64,000 nt of DNA from Alistipes sp. (GTDB lineage: Bacteria; Bacteroidota; Bacteroidia; Bacteroidales; Rikenellaceae). Of the stretch, positions 9,431 through 16,933 are shown piece by piece. The translations under genes and the position numbers were made by a program. Where the stretch lies: assembly GCA_017555105.1 (NCBI GenBank), contig JAFZHB010000019.1, positions 1 through 64,000 of the forward strand, written 5' to 3'. Every line of letters begins with the position of its first letter. The first letter of the stretch is position 1. Under the pieces are notes generated by a model that had not been told where the DNA came from, searched no databases, and worked only from the letters and a program-made list of their open reading frames with translations.

Positions 9431-9438
9431 CAAAGGTA
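9431..9438 (-). promoter_or_regulatory. -7 element of the NigD-like gene
   Basis: TACCTTTG on the minus strand lies 65 nt before the proposed start codon. No convincing upstream box is seen. Confidence 0.5.
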
Positions 9439-9566
9439 CGAAAAAAAAATGAACGAACGGTTTTTTGGTTGCGAAAAGCGGTATTTTAGTCGAAATTCTC
9501 AGCATGCAGGCGCTCTTGCTCGGTTTTTGCACGCATCGGGGGCGAATCATAAAAACACAATTTGCT

Positions 9567-10133
9567 ATGAAGAGATTTTTGATTACGACATCGTGCGCCC
9601 TGCTCCTGTTGGGCGTGGGTGCATTTGTGGCGTGCAACGAGAGCGAGTCGACCAGCACGGCGGGTACTACCTTCGAGAAGATGGTTATGGACTTTGACTA
9701 CGAGGTGAGTGCCGATCTGTTTGAGGTGGCTGATCTGCAACTGATTACCACCGATCCTGAGGGGATCTCGGCGACCGATACACTGACGAAGGTCGACTGG
9801 GATAAGCAGTTTATCTCGACGGAGCTGCCCACCGGTTTTTCGGTGCAGGTGGTGGCTACGCTCAAGGAGAGTGTCGAGCTGACAAAGGATCGCTATCAAC
9901 TCGCCTGCACGGCCATCGACGAGTTTCGCGAGTACCGTAGCGACGGAAAGGTGCATTGGCATCAGAAAGCCGACAAGGAGCATCTGGAGGTAGCTGTCAC
10001 CCGTGGCGACAGTACCCCCGAGGCGCTGCGAAGCGAGATCGTGGAGGCTCTTGTCCTCTTCAACAAGAACTTCACCTACATCGTTACGGCCAACGAGACG
10101 GGCGGCGGATACGATGTCGAGAAGAACGAGTAA
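9567..10133 (+). CDS. Lipoprotein of unknown function
   Basis: This 188-residue protein begins MKRFLITTSCALLLLGVGAF and has the lipobox VAC, so it is probably exported and lipidated. I do not recognise the family. The mature part alternates short beta-prone stretches (FDYEVSADLFEVADLQLITT, VQVVATLKESVELT) and ends with KNFTYIVTANETGGGYDVEKNE. It contains no cysteine after the lipobox. It is monocistronic, lying between two minus-strand genes and followed directly by a terminator. The in-frame ATG at 9465 is rejected because it precedes the signal peptide by 34 residues. Confidence 0.7.
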   Translation: MKRFLITTSCALLLLGVGAFVACNESESTSTAGTTFEKMVMDFDYEVSADLFEVADLQLITTDPEGISATDTLTKVDWDKQFISTELPTGFSVQVVATLKESVELTKDRYQLACTAIDEFREYRSDGKVHWHQKADKEHLEVAVTRGDSTPEALRSEIVEALVLFNKNFTYIVTANETGGGYDVEKNE

Positions 10134-10134
10134 T

Positions 10135-10163
10135 AAAAAAGAGCCAGGCGGCTCTTTTTTTTT
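10135..10163 (+). terminator. Terminator after the orphan lipoprotein
   Basis: A GAGCC/GGCTC stem with a 4-nt loop is flanked by A6 and T9. It overlaps the end of the upstream gene and lies 18 nt before the convergent trpB2 stop, so it could also work on the other strand. Confidence 0.85.
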
Positions 10164-10180
10164 GTGTTTAATGCGTTGGT

Positions 10181-11542
10181 TTACATCAACTTCTCAAGTC
10201 GCTCTACCGTGCGGGCAATCTCCTCGTCGGTCGGGCGATCGTCACGCAGGTTGCCGGCTAGGAGCTGCTCATAGGCGTAGAGATCGATCGTGCCGTGACC
10301 CGAGAGATTGAAGAGGATTGTCTTCTCGCTTCCCTCGCGTTTGGCCTGCTCGGCCTCGCGAATGGCAGCAGCGATGGCGTGGGTCGACTCGGGTGCGGGG
10401 ATGATTCCCTCCGTGCGGGCAAAGAGTATGCCGGCCTGCATTGTCTCGGTCTGCGGTACGGCTACGGCCTCGATCGCCTGATCATGCAGGAGCTGGCTGA
10501 TGATCGCACCTGCGCCGTGGTAGCGCAAACCTCCGGCGTGGATGGCTGAGGGCTGGAACTCGTGACCGAGCGTATACATCGGGATCATAGGCGTGTAGCC
10601 CGACATATCTCCGTAGTCATACTCAAAGTGGCCACGCGTGAGTTTCGGACAACTTTCGGGCTCGACCGCCACGACGCGGATCGCTTTCCCCTCGCAGAAC
10701 TTCTTTCGCAGGAACGGAAAGGCGATGCCGCCGAAGTTGCTGCCGCCTCCAATGCACCCGATCACGACATCGGGTTCGGCGTCGGCCATCTCCATCTGCA
10801 GAATCGCCTCTTCGCCCGTAATGGTTTGATGTAAAAGCACATGGTTCATCACACTGCCTAGGCAATAGCGGGTCGTGTCGGGCTCGCGCAGCGCCATTTC
10901 GACTGCCTCTGAAATGGCTAAGCCGAGGCTGCCCATGCAGTGTGGATCTCGTGCCAGCGCGGCGCGCCCCGCCTCGCTCTTGGTGGTAGGCGACGAGAAG
11001 CATTGCGCACCCCAGGTGTTCATCATCAGGCGGCGATAGGGTTTCTGGTCGTAGCTCACGCGCACCATGTAGACCTCGACATCGAGGCCGAAGTGGCGAC
11101 CTGCAAAGGCGAGCGCCGAGCCCCACTGCCCTGCTCCGGTCTCGGTGGTCAGGCGGCGGATTCCCTGCTTGTGGTTGTAGTATGCCTGCGGTACGGCGCT
11201 ATTGGGTTTGTGTGATCCGACGGGTGAAACGCCCTCGTTCTTGAAGAAGATCTTGGCGGGGGTGTCGAGCGCTTTTTCCAACCCGGTTGCACGCACCAAC
11301 GGAGCGGGTCTCCAGATGCGGTAGATCTGCTGTACCTCTTCGGGAATCTCGATGTAACGCTCGGTCGATAGCTCTTGGCGTGCCAGCTCTTCGGCCAGGA
11401 TGATCGAGAGGTCGGCCATGGTGGTTGGCTTATGAGTACGGGCGTTGAGGTAAGGACGCGGTGCGTGGGGCATATCGGCTACCATGTTGTACCAGCGGGT
11501 CGGCATTTGACCTTCGGGGAGGATAAACTTTTTGCGCTTCAT
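10181..11542 (-). CDS. trpB: Tryptophan synthase beta chain, TrpB2 type
   Basis: This 453-residue PLP enzyme is of the longer TrpB2 class, not the roughly 400-residue TrpB1 of trp operons. The PLP lysine lies in GSHKPNS (K112), ETGAGQWG at 134-141 matches the substrate loop, and the phosphate cup GGGSN is at 265-269. TrpB2 condenses indole (or another nucleophile) with serine. No trpA or other trp gene adjoins it, so it is a solo gene. It is preceded by a full transcription attenuator with a Trp-rich leader peptide (11576-11769). This shows that the cell treats it as a tryptophan-repressed gene and supports a real role in tryptophan supply or indole salvage. Confidence 0.93.
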   Translation of the reverse strand: MKRKKFILPEGQMPTRWYNMVADMPHAPRPYLNARTHKPTTMADLSIILAEELARQELSTERYIEIPEEVQQIYRIWRPAPLVRATGLEKALDTPAKIFFKNEGVSPVGSHKPNSAVPQAYYNHKQGIRRLTTETGAGQWGSALAFAGRHFGLDVEVYMVRVSYDQKPYRRLMMNTWGAQCFSSPTTKSEAGRAALARDPHCMGSLGLAISEAVEMALREPDTTRYCLGSVMNHVLLHQTITGEEAILQMEMADAEPDVVIGCIGGGSNFGGIAFPFLRKKFCEGKAIRVVAVEPESCPKLTRGHFEYDYGDMSGYTPMIPMYTLGHEFQPSAIHAGGLRYHGAGAIISQLLHDQAIEAVAVPQTETMQAGILFARTEGIIPAPESTHAIAAAIREAEQAKREGSEKTILFNLSGHGTIDLYAYEQLLAGNLRDDRPTDEEIARTVERLEKLM

Positions 11543-11575
11543 GACAGTTGTTTGTTTGGTTTGATTGGTGATATG

Positions 11576-11609
11576 AAAAACCCGTTGCTACTTGCGTAAA
11601 CAACGGGTT
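11576..11609 (-). terminator. Attenuator terminator of the trpB2 leader
   Basis: Minus-strand arms AACCCGTTG (11609-11601) and CAACGGGTT (11587-11579) form a 9-bp stem with a 13-nt loop, followed by a U-run. It lies between the leader peptide and trpB2. Its 5' arm overlaps the segment (11605-11595) that can pair instead with the end of the leader peptide gene, so terminator and antiterminator exclude each other. Confidence 0.9.
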
Positions 11610-11662
11610 ATCAGTTCGTAGGTTGATTATTCGATACGGACGAGCGGCCCTCATTGTTTACG
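11595..11662 (-). promoter_or_regulatory. trpB2 antiterminator pairing
   Basis: Segment 11662-11652 covers the last three sense codons and the first two bases of the stop of the leader peptide. It can pair over 11 bp (one G-U) with 11605-11595. The second segment contains half of the terminator 5' arm. A ribosome stalled at the Trp codons (11686-11678) would leave the first segment free and favour the antiterminator. A ribosome that reaches the stop would cover it and let the terminator form. This is the classical trp attenuation logic. It probably corresponds to the 'Bacteroid-trp' leaders known from comparative genomics, but I cannot confirm the family match. Confidence 0.85.
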
Positions 11663-11713
11663 AGAGAAAAGCGGACGCCACCACCAAGTCTGCATCGAAC
11701 GGTTGTTGATCAT
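11651..11713 (-). CDS. trp leader peptide
   Basis: This 20-residue open frame reads MINNRSMQTWWWRPLFSRKQ. Three consecutive Trp codons lie at residues 10-12 (11686-11678). It sits 20-30 nt after the predicted transcription start and ahead of a terminator that precedes trpB2. Its last codons double as the left arm of the antiterminator. The peptide itself is presumably degraded; its role is to report the supply of charged tRNA-Trp to the transcribing polymerase. It is far too short for standard gene finders. Confidence 0.9.
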   Translation of the reverse strand: MINNRSMQTWWWRPLFSRKQ

Positions 11714-11735
11714 CGCGTGTTGATTTTTGTTTAGA

Positions 11736-11769
11736 CAAAGTTACAAATAAATTTGATGAATGCAACAAA
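11736..11769 (-). promoter_or_regulatory. Promoter of the trpB2 leader transcript
   Basis: On the minus strand, TTTTGTTG (11769-11763 region) is followed after 19 nt by TAACTTTG (11743-11736), a close match to the Bacteroidetes consensus. The transcript would start near 11730, about 17 nt before the leader peptide start. Confidence 0.8.
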
Positions 11770-11811
11770 AATCCTCGCGGATGCGCGATTTTTATATTTT
11801 GGCCTTCAATT

Positions 11812-11843
11812 GTTGAATTTTCGGATTAGATTTCGTATCTTTG
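11812..11843 (+). promoter_or_regulatory. pheT promoter
   Basis: GTTG (11812-11815), a 20-nt spacer and TATCTTTG (11836-11843) lie 33 nt before the pheT start. The whole 334-bp divergent gap is therefore filled by two promoters and the trp leader. Confidence 0.7.
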
Positions 11844-11876
11844 TACGATTATTCGAAAATTAATAAATACAACGAT

Positions 11877-14342
11877 ATGAACATCTCTTATAACTGGCTC
11901 AAACGCTATCTGAAAACCGATCTGCCTGCCGAGCAGATTGCGAAAATTCTGACCGATATCGGCTTGGAGGTCGAGGGTTTCGAGAAGATCGAGACCATCA
12001 AGGGCGGCCTTGCAGGTGTCGTGGTGGCCGAGGTGCTGACCTGTGAGGATCATCCCGACTCGGACCACCTCCACATCACGAAGGTCGATGTGGGTAGCGG
12101 CGAGCCCCTGCAGATTGTCTGCGGTGCGCCGAACTGCCGTCAGGGCCTCAAGGTGCTCTGCGCTACGGTGGGCACGACCCTCTATCCCAACGGTGGCGAT
12201 GAGGAGTTTAAGATCAAGCGCTCGAAGATTCGCGGCGTGGAGTCGCTCGGTATGCTTTGTGCCGAGGATGAGCTGGGCATTGGTGAGTCGCACGACGGCA
12301 TTATGGAGCTCCCGGCCGAGGCCCAGGTGGGTATGACGGCCAAGGAGTACCTCCACATCGAGGATGACTACCTGATCGCCATCGGTTTGACGCCGAACCG
12401 TGTGGATGCCGCTTCGCACATCGGTGTGGCACGCGACCTGGCAGCCTACCTGAAGGTGAACAACTACGCTGTGGAGTATGAGCTCCCGTCGGTGGAGGCC
12501 TTTGCGGTTGATAACCACGACCTGCCGATCCGTGTCTCGGTGGAGAATAGCGAGGCTGCGCCGCGCTATGCGGGTGTCTCGGTCAAGGGGTGCAAGATCG
12601 GCCCTTCGCCCGAGTGGATGCAGAACTGCCTGCGTGCTGCGGGCATCAACCCGAAAAACAACCTGGTCGATATCACGAACTTTGTACTCTTCGAGCTGGG
12701 TCAGCCCCTGCACGCTTTCGATGCCGATAAGATCGAGGGCGGCCAGATCGTAGTGCGTACCTGCGAGGAGGGAACTCCCTTCGTGACGCTCGACGGTGTG
12801 GAGCGCAAGCTGACGAAGAACGATCTGATGATCTGCTCGGCCGAGCGTCCGATGTGTATCGCCGGTGTCTTTGGTGGTCTGGACTCGGGTGTGAGCGATA
12901 CGACGACCAATGTCTTCCTCGAGAGCGCCTACTTCAACCCCGTTTGGGTGCGCAAGACGGCCAAGCGTTTTGGCCTGAATACCGACTCGTCGTTCCGCTT
13001 CGAGCGCGGTATCGACCCCAATATGCAGCTCTATGCCGTGAAGCGTGCAGCTCTGCTGATGAAGGAGCTCGCCGGTGGTGAGATCGCCAGCGAGATCATC
13101 GACATCTGCCCCACTCCGGCCGAGGATTTCCGTTTCACGCTCTCGTTCAAGCGCGTGAACCAGCTTATCGGTAAGGAGATTCCCGAGGAGACCGTGCGTG
13201 CCATTTTGGCCGCTCTGGAGGTGAAGATCGAGGCCGAGGAGAACGGCGTGCTGAGCGTGGCTGTTCCCCCCTACCGCGTCGATGTACAGCGCGAGGCCGA
13301 CCTGATTGAGGATATCCTCCGCATCTATGGTTACAACAATGTGGAAATCCCCTCGCGTGTGCGTTCGACGCTCTCCTATGCAGCGCGTCCCGACCGCACG
13401 AAGCTGATGAACCTGGCGGCTGACTTCCTGACTGCCGGCGGCTATACGGAGATCATGTCCAACTCGCTGACGAAGGCTGCCTACTACGAGGGCTTGGAGA
13501 GCTACAAGGCCGAGCACTGCGTGAAGATCATGAATCCGCTGAGTGCCGACCTGAATGTGATGCGTCAGACGCTGCTCTTCAATATGTTGGAGGCGATGAA
13601 TCTGAACATCAACCACAAGAACGGCGACCTGAAACTCTATGAGTTCGGTAACTGCTACTTCTACGACGCCGAGAAGTGCAACGAGGAGAACCACCTGGCT
13701 GCCTACAGCGAGGAGTATCGCCTGGCGATCGGTGTGACGGGTGTCGCTACGCCCCAGTCGTGGGACTCGAAGCCGCAGAAGGCCTCCTTCTTTACGCTGC
13801 GTGCCATGGTCGAGAAGCTGCTGCGCCGCTTTGGCCTGAATATCTACCAGCTGAAGACGGAGTCGGTGAAGAACGATCTCTTTGGCGAGGCACTGGAGCT
13901 GCAGCTCAACGGCAAGCCGCTGGCTACGATCGGCGTGGTGAGCGCCAAGATCCGCAAGCAGTTCGATGTGAAGCAGGATGTCTATTTCCTGGAGATGAAC
14001 TTCGACCTGTTGGTGAAGTCGACCAAGAAGCACCGCATTCAGGTCGAGGAGCTCTCGAAGTTCCCCGAGGTGAAGCGCGACCTGGCACTCTTGGTGGATC
14101 AGTCGGTAAGCTTCTCGGCACTGCGTGAGGTGGCGCTGGCTACCGAGCGTAAGCTGCTGAAGCGTGTTTCGCTCTTCGATGTCTACGAGGGTGATAAGCT
14201 CCCTGCAGGTAAGAAGTCCTACGCCTTGAGCTTCATCCTGGAGGATAAGAGCCGCACGCTCGATGAGAAGACCATCGAGCGCGTGATGCAGAACCTGCAG
14301 CGTCAGTTTGAGCAGAAGTGCGGTGCACAGGTACGCGCATAA
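11877..14342 (+). CDS. pheT: Phenylalanine-tRNA ligase beta subunit
   Basis: This 821-residue subunit of the (alpha-beta)2 PheRS starts at MNISYNWLKRYLKTDL. An upstream ATG at 11841 lies within the promoter and is rejected. It has the OB-fold tRNA-binding domain near residues 40-150, the B3/B4 editing domain, B5, the inactive core-like domain, and the C-terminal anticodon-binding FDX-ACB domain starting near ELSKFPEVKRDLALLVD. The alpha-subunit gene pheS is not adjacent. It is divergent from the attenuated trpB2 gene. A 104-nt imperfect palindrome follows the stop. Confidence 0.97.
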   Translation: MNISYNWLKRYLKTDLPAEQIAKILTDIGLEVEGFEKIETIKGGLAGVVVAEVLTCEDHPDSDHLHITKVDVGSGEPLQIVCGAPNCRQGLKVLCATVGTTLYPNGGDEEFKIKRSKIRGVESLGMLCAEDELGIGESHDGIMELPAEAQVGMTAKEYLHIEDDYLIAIGLTPNRVDAASHIGVARDLAAYLKVNNYAVEYELPSVEAFAVDNHDLPIRVSVENSEAAPRYAGVSVKGCKIGPSPEWMQNCLRAAGINPKNNLVDITNFVLFELGQPLHAFDADKIEGGQIVVRTCEEGTPFVTLDGVERKLTKNDLMICSAERPMCIAGVFGGLDSGVSDTTTNVFLESAYFNPVWVRKTAKRFGLNTDSSFRFERGIDPNMQLYAVKRAALLMKELAGGEIASEIIDICPTPAEDFRFTLSFKRVNQLIGKEIPEETVRAILAALEVKIEAEENGVLSVAVPPYRVDVQREADLIEDILRIYGYNNVEIPSRVRSTLSYAARPDRTKLMNLAADFLTAGGYTEIMSNSLTKAAYYEGLESYKAEHCVKIMNPLSADLNVMRQTLLFNMLEAMNLNINHKNGDLKLYEFGNCYFYDAEKCNEENHLAAYSEEYRLAIGVTGVATPQSWDSKPQKASFFTLRAMVEKLLRRFGLNIYQLKTESVKNDLFGEALELQLNGKPLATIGVVSAKIRKQFDVKQDVYFLEMNFDLLVKSTKKHRIQVEELSKFPEVKRDLALLVDQSVSFSALREVALATERKLLKRVSLFDVYEGDKLPAGKKSYALSFILEDKSRTLDEKTIERVMQNLQRQFEQKCGAQVRA

Positions 14343-14353
14343 CAGAAGCCGCC

Positions 14354-14457
14354 TAAACAAGGTGCTTTCTGCGTTACGCTCGCCCTCGAAATCCTCATTT
14401 ACGCTTAGTAAACTGCGGTTTCTCGGGCTTCACAAGCCTTGAAATCACACTTGTTTA
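14354..14457. repeat. Imperfect palindrome after pheT
   Basis: Three nested inverted repeats share one centre near 14405: TAAACAAGG(T)G with CACTTGTTTA at the ends, GCCCTCGAAATC with GGTTTCTCGGGC inside, and TTTAC/GTAAA at the core. The whole could fold as one interrupted hairpin of about 104 nt. There is no U-run, so it is not a simple terminator. It resembles a dispersed intergenic palindrome or miniature element. Confidence 0.6.
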
Positions 14458-14473
14458 TACGACTTCCCGCAAG

Positions 14474-14509
14474 AAGAGGTTGTTCAACACACCTGTTGGG
14501 CAACCTCTT
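14474..14509. other. Hairpin in the mazG leader
   Basis: AAGAGGTTG (14474-14482) pairs with CAACCTCTT (14501-14509) around an inner CAAC/GTTG stem. It is followed by an A-rich run, not a U-run, 40 nt before mazG. It may stabilise or regulate the mazG message. Confidence 0.55.
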
Positions 14510-14549
14510 AACAAATAAACTTGGTAAAAGTAAAAACCGAACAAACTAT

Positions 14550-15323
14550 ATGGAGAAGAAATTACAAGCCACGGCGCGTCTGCTGGAGGTGATGGATACC
14601 CTCCGCCGTGAGTGTCCGTGGGATCGCGAGCAGACCTTTGACTCGCTGCGCAATAATACAATCGAGGAGACCTATGAGCTGGTCGATGCCATCTCTGACC
14701 ACAACCTGGAGGGAATCAAGGAGGAGCTGGGCGACCTGCTGCTGCATGTGGTCTTCTACTCGAAGCTCGGTGATGAGGAGCAGGCCTTCGACTATGCCGA
14801 TGTGGCCAATGGGGTCTGCGATAAGTTGATCTACCGCCACCCGCATGTCTATGGCGGCATCCACGCCGATACGCCCGAGGAGGTGAAGGCTAACTGGGAG
14901 GCACTCAAGCTGCGCAAGAAGAAGCGCAAGAGCGGCACGCTGGGTGGCGTTCCGCGTTCGCTGCCGGCAATGGTGAAGGCCTTCCGCGTGGGCGAGAAGG
15001 CGGCGAGTGTAGGCTTCGACTGGGAGAAGAAGGAGGATGTTTGGGCCAAGGTACGCGAGGAGATGCAGGAGGTCGAGTGTGAGCTCGAGCGTGGCGATAA
15101 GGAACTCCTTGCGGGCGAGATTGGTGACCTCTTCTTTGCGCTGATCAACGCCTGTCGTCTCTACGGCATCGACCCCGAGGCCGCCTTGGAGCGTACGAAC
15201 AAGAAGTTTATCCGTCGCTTCAATACGATTGAGCAGGCTGCCGAGCAGGCCGGCAAGAGCATGTCGGAGATGACGCTCGAAGAGATGGAGCAGATCTGGC
15301 AGGAGGCCAAGAAGGAGGAGTAA
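14550..15323 (+). CDS. mazG: Nucleoside triphosphate pyrophosphohydrolase MazG
   Basis: This 257-residue protein, close to the usual 260, hydrolyses (d)NTPs to NMP and PPi and removes aberrant nucleotides or lowers ppGpp. It has two MazG domains. The first carries the EEXXE-type metal site in NNTIEETYELVDAI and LKEELGDLL-like helices. The second carries EMQEVECEL and GEIGDLFFALINACR. The start at 14550 (MEKKLQATARLLEVMDTLR) fits the family; the longer frame would run through the hairpins upstream. It opens the plus-strand series that ends at 22699. Confidence 0.95.
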   Translation: MEKKLQATARLLEVMDTLRRECPWDREQTFDSLRNNTIEETYELVDAISDHNLEGIKEELGDLLLHVVFYSKLGDEEQAFDYADVANGVCDKLIYRHPHVYGGIHADTPEEVKANWEALKLRKKKRKSGTLGGVPRSLPAMVKAFRVGEKAASVGFDWEKKEDVWAKVREEMQEVECELERGDKELLAGEIGDLFFALINACRLYGIDPEAALERTNKKFIRRFNTIEQAAEQAGKSMSEMTLEEMEQIWQEAKKEE

Positions 15324-15338
15324 TCGAGTAACGAAGCG

Positions 15339-16352
15339 ATGCAGATGAAAAAAGTGATCATAGCAGCTGTGCTGCTGCTCTGCGTGGGCACGGTGTCGGC
15401 TCAGCAGACGCTCTTGAATCTCTCGTTGGAGACGCGCGTGGATTATCAGCGCGACGAGATCGATGGCAAGCAGGTGCCCGATAACTCGGGTTTCAAGGGG
15501 CGCTACCTGAACATTATGCTCAATGGCGATATCGGTTCGGGCTTTACCTACGCCTACCGCCAGCGCCTGAACAAGCAGAACGCCAGCGAGAGCTTCTTCG
15601 ATGCTACGGACTGGCTCTACCTGACCTATGCCACTCCGAACGACCGCTGGGAGTTCTCGGCCGGTAAGCAGGCTGTGGCGATCGGTGGCTATGAGTATGA
15701 TATCTCGCCCATCGACTGCTACTTCTACTCGGAGTATTGCAACAACATCGCCTGCTTCCAATTTGGAGCGAGCGCAATGTATAAACTCAAGGGGGGCAAC
15801 GACTCCTTCCTGGCGCAGGTGACCGAGAGCCCCTTCCGCACCGAGAAGGAGATGTTTGCCTACAACCTGATGTGGTTGGGGCGCCATGGAGTCTTTCAGT
15901 CGCTCTACTCGCTCAACGCCCTGGAGTGGATGCCCGGCAAGTATGTCTACTACATTGCTCTGGGTAACCGCTTCAACTTTGGCTCGGTGGAGTGTGAGAT
16001 CGACCTGATGAATCGCGCCACGGAGGATCACGCCTTCTTCCTGCGCGACTACTCCGTTATGGGCTTTGTGAAGATCGCCTTGGGCAGCCATGTGAACCTC
16101 TTGGCGAAGGTGACCCACGATGTGAATAAGACCACGGCTGTAGGCGACCTCTGCGTAGTGCCGGGTACGGAGCTGACGCGCGTAGGCAGCGTGGTGGAGT
16201 ACTATCCGATCAAGGGAAAGCGCAATGTGCGCCTCCATGCGGGTTACAACTATACCTTTGGCAAAGCCGATGAGCGCAACACGCTGCGCGATAAGCAGAC
16301 GATGATCGATGTGGGTCTGACCTGGCGTCTGCGTTTTACCCCCCTTTCGTAA
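15339..16352 (+). CDS. Outer-membrane beta-barrel porin-like protein
   Basis: This 337-residue protein has the signal peptide MKKVIIAAVLLLCVGTVSAQ (a second ATG at 15345 is equally possible) and no lipobox. The mature chain is a series of amphipathic strands rich in Tyr, Trp and Gly (RYLNIMLNGDIGSGFTYAYRQR, DRWEFSAGKQAVAIGGYEY) and ends in an aromatic strand, as in OprO/P-type porins of Bacteroidetes. It would form a passive channel in the outer membrane. It starts 15 nt after mazG. The substrate is unknown. Confidence 0.75.
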   Translation: MQMKKVIIAAVLLLCVGTVSAQQTLLNLSLETRVDYQRDEIDGKQVPDNSGFKGRYLNIMLNGDIGSGFTYAYRQRLNKQNASESFFDATDWLYLTYATPNDRWEFSAGKQAVAIGGYEYDISPIDCYFYSEYCNNIACFQFGASAMYKLKGGNDSFLAQVTESPFRTEKEMFAYNLMWLGRHGVFQSLYSLNALEWMPGKYVYYIALGNRFNFGSVECEIDLMNRATEDHAFFLRDYSVMGFVKIALGSHVNLLAKVTHDVNKTTAVGDLCVVPGTELTRVGSVVEYYPIKGKRNVRLHAGYNYTFGKADERNTLRDKQTMIDVGLTWRLRFTPLS

Positions 16353-16381
16353 GCTTTTAATTCAAGAGAAAAAATAGAACT

Positions 16382-16915
16382 ATGGCAGTTATTCGTAAAA
16401 TTCGCGGTCATATGCCGCAGGTGGGTGAAAATACCTTTTTGGCCGAGACGGCGGTCTTGCTGGGCGATGTGACGATCGGTCGCGACTGCTCGATCTGGTA
16501 TGGTGCCGTGCTGCGTGGCGATGTGAATAAGATCGTTGTGGGCGACCGTACGAACATCCAGGATGGAGCGGTGCTCCACACGCTCTATGATAAGTCTCCG
16601 AAGCCTTCGCAGACGATCATTGGCAGCGATGTCTCGATCGGCCACAACGCTACGATCCACGGTGCGCGCATCGACGATGGCGTGTTGATCGGTATGGGTG
16701 CTACGGTGCTCGATAATGCCCATGTCCCCTCGGGTTGCATCATTGCAGCCAATGCCCTCGTGCTCTCGAATGCCGAGCTTGAGCCCAACTCGGTCTATGC
16801 GGGTGTTCCGGCCAAGAAGGTCAAGGAGATCACCCCGGAGCAGAGTGAGCAGATCGTGAAGCGCACGGCACGCGACTATATGCTCTACGCCTCGTGGTAT
16901 AGCGAGGAGGAGTAA
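16382..16915 (+). CDS. Gamma-carbonic anhydrase family protein
   Basis: This 177-residue left-handed beta-helix protein of hexapeptide repeats forms trimers in this family. The three histidines that bind the metal in gamma-carbonic anhydrases appear to be present, in DGAVLH and in VSIGHNATIHG. Relatives (YrdA/PaaY/CaiE) hydrate CO2 or act as thioesterase-like enzymes, so the reaction is not certain. It is cytoplasmic and lies in the plus-strand run between the porin and the LytS-type kinase, 18 nt before the latter. Confidence 0.88.
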   Translation: MAVIRKIRGHMPQVGENTFLAETAVLLGDVTIGRDCSIWYGAVLRGDVNKIVVGDRTNIQDGAVLHTLYDKSPKPSQTIIGSDVSIGHNATIHGARIDDGVLIGMGATVLDNAHVPSGCIIAANALVLSNAELEPNSVYAGVPAKKVKEITPEQSEQIVKRTARDYMLYASWYSEEE

Positions 16916-16933
16916 CCGCACTACCCTATCCAG

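Noticed and set aside
11430-11654. A 74-residue open frame on the minus strand before trpB2
   Set aside because: It overlaps the attenuator and runs into trpB2 out of frame. The short leader frame with three Trp codons explains the region.
14474-14509. Terminator of pheT
   Set aside because: The hairpin is good but it is followed by an A-rich sequence on the plus strand and no U-run on either strand, so it is listed only as a leader hairpin.
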